Positions 27,781 through 36,943 of a stretch of 64,000 bases of DNA are shown in pieces; positions within the stretch are counted from its first letter, which is position 1, and every line of letters begins with the position of its first letter. The stretch spans positions 124,001 to 188,000 of the forward strand of contig NZ_VCHY01000008.1 of assembly GCF_005877885.1 (NCBI RefSeq), in the 5' to 3' direction. The stretch comes from Labilibacter sediminis. GTDB taxonomy: Bacteria > Bacteroidota > Bacteroidia > Bacteroidales > Marinilabiliaceae. Made by a program: the position numbers and the translations under genes. The notes beneath the pieces were generated by a model. The model did no database searches and was not told where the DNA came from. It worked only from the letters and a program-made list of their open reading frames with translations.

Positions 27781-29520
27781 ATGAAATTTATAAATAAATT
27801 TTTATTGCTCTTTACCTTTGAGCAAGATGAAAAACTTGAAATAGAAACAAAAACAACCTTACTGCTTACAAACGTTTTAAATTTCTTTCTGTTTGTAATT
27901 GTATTTATGGAAGGAATCATTTCTTTGTTAGAAGAAAACTTGTTTTTTGCAGGTCCTCTCTTGTTTTTCAGTATTTTATTTGCCTTTAATTATCTTTATA
28001 TGGGACGACGACCAAACTCGTTTTATTATAAAGAAATTCTATTTTCATTTATTGTTATTACATTTTTATACTTTATTGTATTTGGTGGTCCAACCGGAGT
28101 TAACATTATATGGCTTGGAAGCTTTCCTTTTATAGCTATCAATCTTTTTGGTCGTCAAAAAGGAGCATGGTACTCCTTATTCATGTTCTTATTTATAATT
28201 TTGGATTTCTTACTCCTAAGTAAGTTTGTGCCAATGGCTAAAGCTTACAGTTTTAATATGGAGATATTACTATCCATATATTTTATTTTCTCTTTTATTA
28301 TTGCCTATACTCTAAAATTTATTTTTGCTGAAGTTATGCTCACCAAAGAAAGAGCAATGATTAACTCTCAAAACAGCAAAACATCACAAGAAGAACATAT
28401 CTCAAATTTATCGCGTCAGATTCGCACCCCGCTAAGTAACATTACAGGTATTTTAGATATATTGGGAAAAACAAACCTAACCGATGACCAGAGAGATTAC
28501 ATCAATACAATACACGCTTCGGCAAATAACCTGGTGAATGTAGTTACCAATATGGTATCAACCTCAAAGGCTGGTTTAAAACCAATACCAGAAGAAGAAA
28601 TTAGCTTTAATCTTTATTCCACGTTAAACAATACCATTCGTTTATTTTCTGACAACAATACCAAGCAAAAGTTTAGTCTTTCTTTTTCTGCGGATATACC
28701 CACTACCATGACGGGTAATGCCATAAAGACAAAACAAATATTCTTAAATATACTAAACAGTATTGCCAAGTATAATATATCAGAAGAGAAACAAATAAAT
28801 ATTGAAGTTTCGAGAGTTAACAATATGCCGGGAACAGTTGAGCTGGCATTTAAAATCATAAGCTTCGGGAATATTCCTTTTCCTAAAGAATATAAGTCAG
28901 AAGATTCGCTTTATGATTATGATATACTAAGACTGAATACATCAAAGTATATTCATTTTATGGAACTTAGTTTAACACAGAAGCTAATTGAACAAGATGG
29001 GCATGCTTTTGCCATTCATCCTGAAATAGAAAAAACAAAATTTGAATTTGGCATTACTTTCAGAGAGAATACCCAAAGTGCATCCATGCAAAATATTAAA
29101 GAAAAAGCCAGCTCAAATGATTCGTTTTTTAAACCTTCTGTGAATATAAAAGATGCAAATATATTATTGGTGGAAGACAACTTTAGTAACCAGCAAATTA
29201 TTATTCTTTATATTAAAAATGAAGTAAAAAAGATTGAGGTGGCATACAATGGTAAAGAAGCTTTGGATAAGTTTGGCAAGGCTAAATACGACCTTATTTT
29301 AATGGATGTTCAAATGCCTATCATGGATGGTTTTAAGGCTACTCAGAAAATCAGAGAGATTGAGAAAAGCACAAATACACACACACCAATTATTGCCGTT
29401 ACAGCAAATGCATTTCCGGAAGATAAGGAACGTTGTATTGCTTCAGGAATGGATGACTATATCAGTAAACCATTTCAACCGGAGGACTTAATCAATAAAA
29501 TCACCCACCACCTTAGTTAA
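27781..29520 (+). CDS. Membrane hybrid histidine-kinase homologue lacking the phospho-acceptor His
   Basis: A 579-residue protein: about six hydrophobic helices (30-185), a HisKA-like dimerisation domain (about 203-262), a degenerate HATPase-like region (about 275-430) and a C-terminal receiver (458-579). The H-box, normally SHEIRTP, reads S211-R212-Q213-I-R-T-P, so the phosphorylated His is Arg. The ATPase region lacks a DxGxG G1 box (IISFGNIPFP instead) and a clear N-box. The receiver is canonical, with E466-D467, D509 in ILMDVQMPIMDG, T541, and K563 in SKPF. It therefore probably cannot autophosphorylate and must be phosphorylated by another kinase or act as a scaffold. Its 3' end lies 5 bp from the convergent 981-aa gene. 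Confidence 0.88.
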   Translation: MKFINKFLLLFTFEQDEKLEIETKTTLLLTNVLNFFLFVIVFMEGIISLLEENLFFAGPLLFFSILFAFNYLYMGRRPNSFYYKEILFSFIVITFLYFIVFGGPTGVNIIWLGSFPFIAINLFGRQKGAWYSLFMFLFIILDFLLLSKFVPMAKAYSFNMEILLSIYFIFSFIIAYTLKFIFAEVMLTKERAMINSQNSKTSQEEHISNLSRQIRTPLSNITGILDILGKTNLTDDQRDYINTIHASANNLVNVVTNMVSTSKAGLKPIPEEEISFNLYSTLNNTIRLFSDNNTKQKFSLSFSADIPTTMTGNAIKTKQIFLNILNSIAKYNISEEKQINIEVSRVNNMPGTVELAFKIISFGNIPFPKEYKSEDSLYDYDILRLNTSKYIHFMELSLTQKLIEQDGHAFAIHPEIEKTKFEFGITFRENTQSASMQNIKEKASSNDSFFKPSVNIKDANILLVEDNFSNQQIIILYIKNEVKKIEVAYNGKEALDKFGKAKYDLILMDVQMPIMDGFKATQKIREIEKSTNTHTPIIAVTANAFPEDKERCIASGMDDYISKPFQPEDLINKITHHLS

Positions 29521-29525
29521 TTTGT

Positions 29526-32471
29526 TTACATTATAGGATAAGATATTGCAGCTATGCCCTTTTTGCCATCAATTTTTATGATGGCAGGGGCTTTAAAGCG
29601 AACATGTTTAATCCACTCATCTTCGTAAATAGTTTCCTGCCTGTTCAAATAATCTTCATCATATCGCTCCTCTCCTCCCATTGCATTTACAGTTACATAA
29701 CCAACTCGTAAAGAGGTGAGGTTCTGAAAAAAATGGGTACCCTGACTTGGGTCAACACTAAAGCCATCAAGAGCTGTTTCTATAATAACCTGCGCCCCGG
29801 AAATCTGAGGCCATTTCACAGGTATTCCTAACCAGGGATCCTGCGATCCCCATCGTCCCGGTCCCACTAAAATATAATTCCTTTTGCCGGCAACAATCTC
29901 TTTATTCACCTTTTCAATGGCGGGTACCATATTTACCATGTTGACAGGTTTAAATCCCTCCGATTTTACAAATACAAGATCATTTACGTTGTCAATTATA
30001 CCATTCCCAAGCGCATTTTTAGAATAAATCAATTGCTCTTCCAATACCACTTCTTCAAGATTTTCTTTCATGGTTTCTTCTCCTTCAACAATTGGCCTTA
30101 TCTGTAAAGGATAAAAAACAGGCTTCCCGCTTTTTGTTTGCAGATCCACAGCAAATTCTACTTCAACGGGCTGATTCATTTCACTTTGACCAATATCCAA
30201 AACACGTTTAACGATCTTTGCCAATGGAAATGCATCATGTTTTAAAATACTGGAGAAAGTCACCAATGGAATACCCTTAGCATGAATACTGTCCTTGATA
30301 ATATTGTTCTGATAATCATATACAGAACCCAACCATCTCAATGAACCATCTTCCCTGGCTGTTTTTAGGTCTAAGCTCTTTAAGTTTATGGCATCATTCA
30401 CGGATGGCTTAAAACTGTCATTATCCATATCCAAAGCAAAAAACTTTTTTTGTGTATCCCGCAAGGTAAACTCAGGTGTTGATAACTGTAAACTCTTTTG
30501 AGGATATTTTGGTGAAAAACGTAACGACACCCCACCTTCAACAATTTGCTTTCCCAAACCCAAAGCTACATTCACAATACCATCTTCAGCCTTTTCCGGA
30601 GCAATAGGATAAAAGTTAACTGAACGGGCAACTCCCGAAATTGTAGGATAAAATAAATTCTTATGTTGCTGTCCCACAACCTCCTGCAGCACAATCCCCA
30701 TCCTCTCCTCATCAATAATATTCATGGTAGCCTCCATATAAGCCTTACTCGATTTAAAATATACTGAAGCATATACACATTTTATAGCCTGAGCAATTTG
30801 TTTCATCACCACATCAACATCATCGGTATTTGACACCATATATGTGGAGTAAATACCTGCAAATGGCTGGTAATGACTATCCTCCAACACACTGGATGAG
30901 CGCACAGCAATGGGATTATCGATTACAGAAATAAACTGCCTTAAATAAACATCTGACAACGAGGGTAACTTTGCCCTTACAAAGGCACTCAATATCTCCT
31001 CATCTGAAATATCCGATAAAGCAATTCCATATAAATTATTCTTCTCCATAAAAAGCTCAAACACATCAGTACCAATCACTACTGTTCTAGGTATCATCAC
31101 TTCTGTTTCTTTAAAATCGAGTAAGCCTGCATTTTTATGGATAATGTTATTTAAAAATGCCAACCCTCGTGCTTTTCCACCAATTGAACCATCACCAATT
31201 CGTGCAAACTTTAAATACTTATCATACCTGTTAGGATAAAACTTCGCAATTACACCTTTACCTTTTGAAATTCTGAAATTCTCTATGGTATCATACAAAA
31301 AACGCTTCGATGCCTCAAGACTCTCAAAATCTTCTATTTTAAGATTTCGAAGAACATCAGCTATTGGAAATAAAGCACGTGCTTTTAGCCATTTTGAAAC
31401 ATGATCGCGCTGAAAATGATATCGCAATGAATCATCCGGAATATCAAATAAATGCTCTTGAAGTTCTTTGAGAGTGCTTACGCGACCAACTTCTTTCTGA
31501 GTATCAGGATCAACAAAAACAAAGTCTCCAAAGGCCAGGTTTATTTTTAAGAACTGTTTTAATTCCTGCAAAAGGCTTTTTGAGTACTTATATAAAAATC
31601 CAACCCTTATCTCCTTGGCAATCTTAGCCACTTCAAAATCCGAAGACTGTAATAGAAAAGGCATGTATTTATCATCCATTTTCACTCGTTTGGCTAAATT
31701 AATACCAGCATTGTTATCCTTTTCCCCGTTTCTATTGAAGGAAACATCTGAAATTACCCCCAACACATTGGATTTATACTTGTTATACATATCCAGTGCC
31801 TCCTCATAATTGCGCGCCAGCAAAATCTTTGGCCTGCCTCGCATCCTAAGCATTTTCTGATGCTCATTTAGGCCCTCAGTCATAAACTTTTTTGACTGAT
31901 TAAATACAATTCGATATATCGTTGGTAAATAACTCGAATAATACCTGATTGAATCTTCAACTAAAATAATGCTCTGCACCCCTATTTGAAGAATATCATA
32001 ATCGGCATTCATCTCATCTTCTATGAGTTTTATGATGGCAACTAAAATATCAGCATTCCCAAGCCAGCAAAAAATATAATCAATGGCACTGGTATCTTCA
32101 TTACTCAGTTTAAGGCTTACTTCACGAGAGAATGGTGTAAGCACAACAATGGGTATATCTGTATAATTTTGCTTTATAGTTTTCGACAGTTGAAATGGAT
32201 CCATATCCCCGATACTGAGCATCGTAATAATAAGGTCTACCGATTCATTTTCTAAAACTTCAAGAGCCTTTTCAGCAGTTGTTACCTGTATAAACCGGGG
32301 TGGATACCTTAAATTTAGTGAAACATATTCATTAAAAATTTGCTCTTCAATCCGCCCGTCTTCTTCCAACAGAAAAGCGTCATAGCTACTCGATATTAAC
32401 AAAACCGATTGAATTCGAGTCTGCATTAATTTATTAAATGCTGTTTTAGCAAAGTATCCTGAATACTCCAT
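29526..32471 (-). CDS. Double-receiver protein fused to PEP-synthase/PPDK-type ATP-grasp domain
   Basis: A 981-residue cytoplasmic protein. Receiver-like domain 1 (about 20-150) has lost the phospho-acceptor (ITMLSIGDMD where DxxMP is expected). Receiver-like domain 2 (about 165-310) keeps E172-D173, D242 in GVISDVSF, and K295. From about 425 a PPDK_N nucleotide-binding domain follows, with GSIGGKARGLAFLN, then IAVRSSSVLEDSHYQPFAGI, and VALGLGKQIVEGG, continuing to about 830. The phospho-His swivelling domain (TSH motif) and the PEP-binding barrel of PPDK/PpsA are absent, so it cannot be a normal PEP synthase. It looks like a receiver-controlled ATP-dependent phosphotransferase of unknown substrate. 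It converges with the degenerate kinase gene. Confidence 0.85.
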   Translation of the reverse strand: MEYSGYFAKTAFNKLMQTRIQSVLLISSSYDAFLLEEDGRIEEQIFNEYVSLNLRYPPRFIQVTTAEKALEVLENESVDLIITMLSIGDMDPFQLSKTIKQNYTDIPIVVLTPFSREVSLKLSNEDTSAIDYIFCWLGNADILVAIIKLIEDEMNADYDILQIGVQSIILVEDSIRYYSSYLPTIYRIVFNQSKKFMTEGLNEHQKMLRMRGRPKILLARNYEEALDMYNKYKSNVLGVISDVSFNRNGEKDNNAGINLAKRVKMDDKYMPFLLQSSDFEVAKIAKEIRVGFLYKYSKSLLQELKQFLKINLAFGDFVFVDPDTQKEVGRVSTLKELQEHLFDIPDDSLRYHFQRDHVSKWLKARALFPIADVLRNLKIEDFESLEASKRFLYDTIENFRISKGKGVIAKFYPNRYDKYLKFARIGDGSIGGKARGLAFLNNIIHKNAGLLDFKETEVMIPRTVVIGTDVFELFMEKNNLYGIALSDISDEEILSAFVRAKLPSLSDVYLRQFISVIDNPIAVRSSSVLEDSHYQPFAGIYSTYMVSNTDDVDVVMKQIAQAIKCVYASVYFKSSKAYMEATMNIIDEERMGIVLQEVVGQQHKNLFYPTISGVARSVNFYPIAPEKAEDGIVNVALGLGKQIVEGGVSLRFSPKYPQKSLQLSTPEFTLRDTQKKFFALDMDNDSFKPSVNDAINLKSLDLKTAREDGSLRWLGSVYDYQNNIIKDSIHAKGIPLVTFSSILKHDAFPLAKIVKRVLDIGQSEMNQPVEVEFAVDLQTKSGKPVFYPLQIRPIVEGEETMKENLEEVVLEEQLIYSKNALGNGIIDNVNDLVFVKSEGFKPVNMVNMVPAIEKVNKEIVAGKRNYILVGPGRWGSQDPWLGIPVKWPQISGAQVIIETALDGFSVDPSQGTHFFQNLTSLRVGYVTVNAMGGEERYDEDYLNRQETIYEDEWIKHVRFKAPAIIKIDGKKGIAAISYPIM

Positions 32472-32714
32472 AATTACAGTGTGTTTTTTTAAATTCTCAA
32501 CCGTAAAATCGTATACTCAACGATTACGCCCCTCTTCTAAAGACATAAAGTTACGCAATAAATAAAAGGATTTATTGACTTTTAGCAGGATGTATTGTTT
32601 ACCTGAAACCAACACCCTAAAAGTATAGATGTAGCAATTATCTTATTACACTAAAAACATGCATTTTACTTCATTTTTCACTAACTTTTTAATATTCATT
32701 TAAAACCTTCAATC

Positions 32715-34067
32715 ATGAAATCCGCATCCCAGTTATTCATCGATTCGTTTATGGAAAACCTGATAAAAAAAAATCCTTCCGAGCCTGAATTTCACCAAGC
32801 CGTTCGAGAAGTTCTACTGTCTATATACGAATACATAGAAGATAATCCACACTATATCGATAGCGGTATTTTGGAAAGATTAACGGAAGCGGAAAGGATA
32901 ATCATATTTAGAGTTCCGTGGATGAATGATTTAGGTAAGATAGTGGTTAATCGTGGTTTCAGGGTTGAAATGAACAGTGCCATTGGTCCATACAAGGGTG
33001 GTTTGCGGTTTCACCCAACTGTAAATTTGGGCATTCTTAAATTTCTTGCTTTTGAACAGGTCTTTAAAAATAGCCTTACCACATTACCTTTAGGAGGAGG
33101 TAAAGGAGGCTCCGACTTTGATCCCAAAGGAAAATCAGACAATGAAGTTATGAGGTTTTGCCAGAGTTTTATGACTGAACTTTACCGACATATTGGTCCT
33201 AACACCGACGTACCGGCCGGAGATATAGGTGTAGGCGGTAGAGAGATTGGCTATATGTTTGGTCAGTATAAGCGAATTAAAAATGAATTTACCGGAGTAC
33301 TTACTGGCAAAGGAATTAACTGGGGAGGTAGTGTTATTCGACCGGAAGCTACGGGGTATGGTGCAGTATATTTTACTGAAGAAATGCTAAATACACGACA
33401 TGAAAGCATCAAAAACAAAACAGTTCTTATATCGGGTTCAGGAAATGTAGCACAATACGCTACGCAAAAAGTAATTCAACTCGGAGGCAAAGTACTAACA
33501 CTCTCCGACAGCAATGGTTATATTCTGGATCCGGATGGCATTGACACAGAAAAATTAAATTATGTGATGAACCTTAAAAACCAACAACGAGGCAGAATTA
33601 AAGAATATGCCGATACATACGGAGTACAATATTTTGAAAATAAAACGCCATGGCAGGAAAAAGCAGATATTGCCATACCTTGCGCAACCCAAAACGAAAT
33701 TGATGTCAATGACGCAGAAACACTAATAAAAAACGGATGTATTTGCATAACAGAGGGAGCTAATATGCCATGTACTCCTGAGGCTATTAACCAATTTATT
33801 GAAAATAAGATCTTGTATGGCCCGGGTAAGGCTGCAAATGCAGGAGGCGTTGCTGTTTCCGGATTAGAAATGAGTCAGGATTCAATGCGTATTTCATGGA
33901 CCAGAGAAGATGTTGATAAACAACTTAAATCAATCATGAAAGAAATACATCAAACCTGTCTAAAATACGGAACAAAGGTAGGTGGTTACATTAACTATAT
34001 GGATGGAGCAAATATAGGAGGATTTGTTAAAGTTGCTGACACCATGATTGATCAAGGAGCTGTTTAA
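32715..34067 (+). CDS. gdhA: NADP-type glutamate dehydrogenase, copy 1
   Basis: A 450-residue hexameric GDH. Substrate and catalytic motifs are intact: AIGPYKGGLRFHPTVN, PLGGGKGGSDFDPKGKSD (catalytic Lys), PAGDIGVGGREIGYMFGQYK (Asp). A Rossmann segment ISGSGNVAQYATQK follows, and AANAGGVAVSGLEMSQ near the end. It interconverts 2-oxoglutarate plus ammonium and glutamate. A second paralogue lies 6 kb away on the opposite strand. The fingerprint GSGNVA and the fold length suggest the small bacterial NADP-dependent class, but cofactor preference cannot be proven by eye. Confidence 0.95.
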   Translation: MKSASQLFIDSFMENLIKKNPSEPEFHQAVREVLLSIYEYIEDNPHYIDSGILERLTEAERIIIFRVPWMNDLGKIVVNRGFRVEMNSAIGPYKGGLRFHPTVNLGILKFLAFEQVFKNSLTTLPLGGGKGGSDFDPKGKSDNEVMRFCQSFMTELYRHIGPNTDVPAGDIGVGGREIGYMFGQYKRIKNEFTGVLTGKGINWGGSVIRPEATGYGAVYFTEEMLNTRHESIKNKTVLISGSGNVAQYATQKVIQLGGKVLTLSDSNGYILDPDGIDTEKLNYVMNLKNQQRGRIKEYADTYGVQYFENKTPWQEKADIAIPCATQNEIDVNDAETLIKNGCICITEGANMPCTPEAINQFIENKILYGPGKAANAGGVAVSGLEMSQDSMRISWTREDVDKQLKSIMKEIHQTCLKYGTKVGGYINYMDGANIGGFVKVADTMIDQGAV

Positions 34068-34297
34068 GAAAATATGCAATTATAAAACTAACACTTATAT
34101 TAACCTTAACTATCAATGGATTTGGCGAAATAAAGGAGGACTGGCCAAGATTATTGAATCAGTCTGAAAACATTTTTTACATGACCGATGAAAACCTTAT
34201 ATCGAAGGAACATTAGAGGAATAATCATAAATAGATGAACTATATCTTTATTTTTTATCCATATTTGCACTTTATTACACCAATAGAGTAACTTATA

Positions 34298-35356
34298 ATG
34301 ATTGATTTTAACATTATTCCTTTACAAGAAGATTTAGACGAACAAATCAAGAATAAAATAAACCAAAAAACCAAGCCTTTAGGATCTTTAGGGCAACTGG
34401 AAAAAATAGCATTTCAAATTAGCCGTATACAAAACACATTAACTCCTTATTTAAATAAACCAAACATTGTATTGGTTGGCTCAGACCATAATATATGCCA
34501 GGAAGGAGTAAATCCTAACCCTCAGAAAATAACCTGGCAGCAAATGATCAACTTCTCAAAACAAGGTGGAGGAATAGGTTTATTTACCCAGGCATATAAC
34601 ATTAACTTAACGGTAGTTGATGCTGGTGTTGATTATGACTTAAGTGCTCATAAAAACATTATTAATGCGAAAATAAAAAACGGAAGTGGCAACTTTATGC
34701 ATGAACCTGCAATGACGCATGAAGAATGCAAGCAAGCAATAGAAAACGGAGCCAGAATTGTTCGTGATTTACATACAAAAGGATGTAATATAATTGGTTT
34801 TGGTGAAATGGGTATTGGTAACACTTCTCCAGCCTCTGTATTAATGAGCATCTACTGTAATATCCCCTTAGAAAAATGTGTTGGACCAGGGAGTGGCCAT
34901 AATGAAGATGGTGTTAAAAGAAAACTGGCAACATTACAAAAAGCTGTAAGTAACAAACCTGACCTTAAAGAACCGTTTGACATTTTAGCTCACTTTGGCG
35001 GACTGGAGATAGCGACTATTGTTGGAGGAATGTTGCAGGCTGCTGAACTAAAAATGATCATTTTAAATGATGGTTTTATAATTACCTCTGCACTATTAGC
35101 CGCACAAGCTTTAAATCCTAAAGTGCTGGAATATGTGATTTATTCACACCACTCAAAAGAGGGTGGTCATGCGTTGATGATGGAGTATTTAAACGCTGAT
35201 CCTGTGTTAAATTTAGACCTAAGGTTGGGAGAAGGAACCGGTGCTGCATTAGCATACCCAATTATACAAGGAGCTGTTAAAATGATTAATGACATGACTA
35301 GCTTTGAATCCGCTGCTATAACAGACACAACAGAAACTGGAACAAGTATCTTGTAA
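34298..35356 (+). CDS. cobT: Nicotinate-nucleotide-dimethylbenzimidazole phosphoribosyltransferase
   Basis: A 352-residue CobT with KINQKTKPLGSLGQLEKIA near the N-terminus, NIIGFGEMGIGNTSPAS, HFGGLEIATIVGGMLQAAEL, and the catalytic Glu in LRLGEGTGAALAYPI. It makes alpha-ribazole phosphate for the lower ligand of cobalamin. No other lower-ligand or corrin gene is adjacent, and no cobalamin-riboswitch signature was seen in the 230-bp leader; cobQ lies 6 kb downstream on the other strand. It is followed by a perfect terminator. Confidence 0.94.
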   Translation: MIDFNIIPLQEDLDEQIKNKINQKTKPLGSLGQLEKIAFQISRIQNTLTPYLNKPNIVLVGSDHNICQEGVNPNPQKITWQQMINFSKQGGGIGLFTQAYNINLTVVDAGVDYDLSAHKNIINAKIKNGSGNFMHEPAMTHEECKQAIENGARIVRDLHTKGCNIIGFGEMGIGNTSPASVLMSIYCNIPLEKCVGPGSGHNEDGVKRKLATLQKAVSNKPDLKEPFDILAHFGGLEIATIVGGMLQAAELKMIILNDGFIITSALLAAQALNPKVLEYVIYSHHSKEGGHALMMEYLNADPVLNLDLRLGEGTGAALAYPIIQGAVKMINDMTSFESAAITDTTETGTSIL

Positions 35357-35371
35357 CACAAAATAAAAGAC

Positions 35372-35406
35372 AAAAAAAAGGGAAGCAAAACTGCTTCCCT
35401 TTTTTT
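35372..35406. terminator. Bidirectional terminator between cobT and the ExbB/D operon
   Basis: GGGAAGCA / TGCTTCCC with a 4-nt loop, preceded by an eight-base A-run and followed by a seven-base T-run. It serves cobT on the plus strand and the last exbD gene on the minus strand. Confidence 0.93.
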
Positions 35407-35424
35407 ATACAAGTATATTTGAGT

Positions 35425-35895
35425 TTAATACTCTACTTTTTGACGCGCTGAATAGTTAATTTTTAGCGCTTGAGCTTTACGCAATGCCTGCTTAATATCA
35501 GTAATAATACCCATCGGACAATCAAAATCTGCTTTGATAGAAGTAGTCATCTTTGGACGATCATTTTCTTTCATTGCATCGCGCTCCTGCGCAATATAAC
35601 TTTGAATATCACCAACTGTAGCAAACTGATCATTTAACTGAACACGAGGTTCTGTTCCGTATAAACCTTGATACTGACGAGTTGGAACACCTACATAAAT
35701 ATAGGTTACCAAACTTTTCTTTTCAAGCTTTGCCAATTCAGTTGCTTCTGGAGCTTGGATTCTTACTTTCATTGAAACCTCCTTCATAGTCGTTGAAACC
35801 ATAAAGAAGAATAAAAGCATAAATACGATATCAGGCAAAGAAGCTGTGTTTATGGCCGCTTGACCACTTCCTTTCTTTTTTCTAAACTTTGCCAT
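35425..35895 (-). CDS. exbD: ExbD/TolR-family protein, second copy
   Basis: A 156-residue protein with one N-terminal TM helix (about 20-38) preceded by basic residues. The proton-relay Asp is seen as SLPDIVFMLLFFFMVSTTM. The periplasmic domain follows. It is last in the order exbB - membrane protein - exbD - exbD on the minus strand, 5 bp after the previous gene. It forms the energising complex with ExbB for TonB- or Tol-dependent outer-membrane processes. Confidence 0.92.
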   Translation of the reverse strand: MAKFRKKKGSGQAAINTASLPDIVFMLLFFFMVSTTMKEVSMKVRIQAPEATELAKLEKKSLVTYIYVGVPTRQYQGLYGTEPRVQLNDQFATVGDIQSYIAQERDAMKENDRPKMTTSIKADFDCPMGIITDIKQALRKAQALKINYSARQKVEY

Positions 35896-35900
35896 AATAA

Positions 35901-36473
35901 TTATTTACCAATATTTTTAGGTTCTGCCTCTGAAATTCTCTGTGGATAGATTGATCTAATTGCTTTCTGCTGATCTTTTTCCAAATCAGCATAAGCCTTA
36001 CTCCACTTTCTGCGAGACAATTCATTTCTTACCTCAGTATAAGCTCTTTGAAGTTCATTTTGAACCATCAAATAAGCCTGATATTGAGTACCATTATCGT
36101 TCTGTAAAGAAATTACCCCTTTACTAACCTCAACTACTCCGAAATAATCTACCTCAATTTCTTTAAATTCAGGCATTTTTTCATCTCTTGTTGGGTTAAG
36201 AATAAATTCTTTTGTAGCATCCTTGAGTTCTTCTACCTTCATAGGCTTACCCTTCACCAACAGTTGGTTTTTACTATTCAACAGAACGGTAAAAACGTTT
36301 CTATCTTTGATTGGAGGAGTATCCTCTGGCTCCTGCTCTACTGGAGGAGGCAAAAGCCTCGCTAAACCAGAATCAGTATCCATGGTAGTTGTTACAAGGA
36401 AGAATATAAGTAGAAGGAATGCGATATCGGCCATAGAACCGGCATTCACCTCTTGAACTTCTCTTTTTCCCAT
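35901..36473 (-). CDS. exbD: ExbD/TolR-family protein, first copy
   Basis: A 190-residue ExbD with the TM helix and proton-relay Asp in NAGSMADIAFLLLIFFLVTT. Its periplasmic part is longer than that of its neighbour and ends in a basic helix (about 150-190). Two non-identical ExbD proteins behind one ExbB are a common Bacteroidota arrangement, perhaps giving mixed ExbD dimers. Spacing to neighbours is 16 bp upstream and 5 bp downstream, so this is one operon. Confidence 0.92.
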   Translation of the reverse strand: MGKREVQEVNAGSMADIAFLLLIFFLVTTTMDTDSGLARLLPPPVEQEPEDTPPIKDRNVFTVLLNSKNQLLVKGKPMKVEELKDATKEFILNPTRDEKMPEFKEIEVDYFGVVEVSKGVISLQNDNGTQYQAYLMVQNELQRAYTEVRNELSRRKWSKAYADLEKDQQKAIRSIYPQRISEAEPKNIGK

Positions 36474-36489
36474 AATTAACTCTTCTTAA

Positions 36490-36936
36490 TTATTTAAATA
36501 CTTTTGATAGCTCAGTTCCTAAAATGGCAACAACTACAATTCCTAAAAGAACGTATGTACCATAAAGAAACGCACCTGCTAATTTAAGCATAGAAGGAAC
36601 ATTATCCGATCCTTCGTAACCTCCTAAATTCAATGGTGTACCATCTGCTAAACCATAAGAAACAAAAGCAATTACAATTAGAACTGCAATTGAAACTAAG
36701 CTTCGCATAGCATTTTTTGGATTTAGCGCTACGTTTACAACCTCAAAAAGAATAGTAATACCTGCAGTAGCCACTACAAGGAATTTTGCCCAATTTAAGA
36801 TTAAGTCAGTGTAAACAGGCGTTGTATATGCTTCCCCCGGAACATCTCCTCCGGTGAAATACATAATTGTGAACACAACTGTTACAGCTAACAATGCATA
36901 AAGTACGTAACTTAATATTTTTGAAAGCTTACTCAT
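36490..36936 (-). CDS. Four-TM membrane protein of the ExbB/ExbD operon
   Basis: A 148-residue protein with four predicted TM helices (about 8-26, 48-68, 80-96, 122-143). No catalytic motif is visible. It sits 7 bp after exbB and 16 bp before the first exbD, a position where Bacteroidota ExbB/D operons usually carry such a small membrane protein. A structural or accessory role in the motor complex is inferred from synteny only. Confidence 0.8.
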   Translation of the reverse strand: MSKLSKILSYVLYALLAVTVVFTIMYFTGGDVPGEAYTTPVYTDLILNWAKFLVVATAGITILFEVVNVALNPKNAMRSLVSIAVLIVIAFVSYGLADGTPLNLGGYEGSDNVPSMLKLAGAFLYGTYVLLGIVVVAILGTELSKVFK

Positions 36937-36943
36937 GTTCTAA

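Noticed and set aside
34068-34297. A frame after gdhA (34060-34223) reading like a signal peptide (KLTLILTLTINGFGEI) followed by about 30 residues
   Set aside because: No in-frame start codon exists and it overlaps the gdhA stop; may be a remnant but cannot be supported as a gene.
34068-34297. Possible cobalamin riboswitch before cobT
   Set aside because: No B12-box-like conserved core was found in the leader, nor in the cobQ upstream region (43101-43378).
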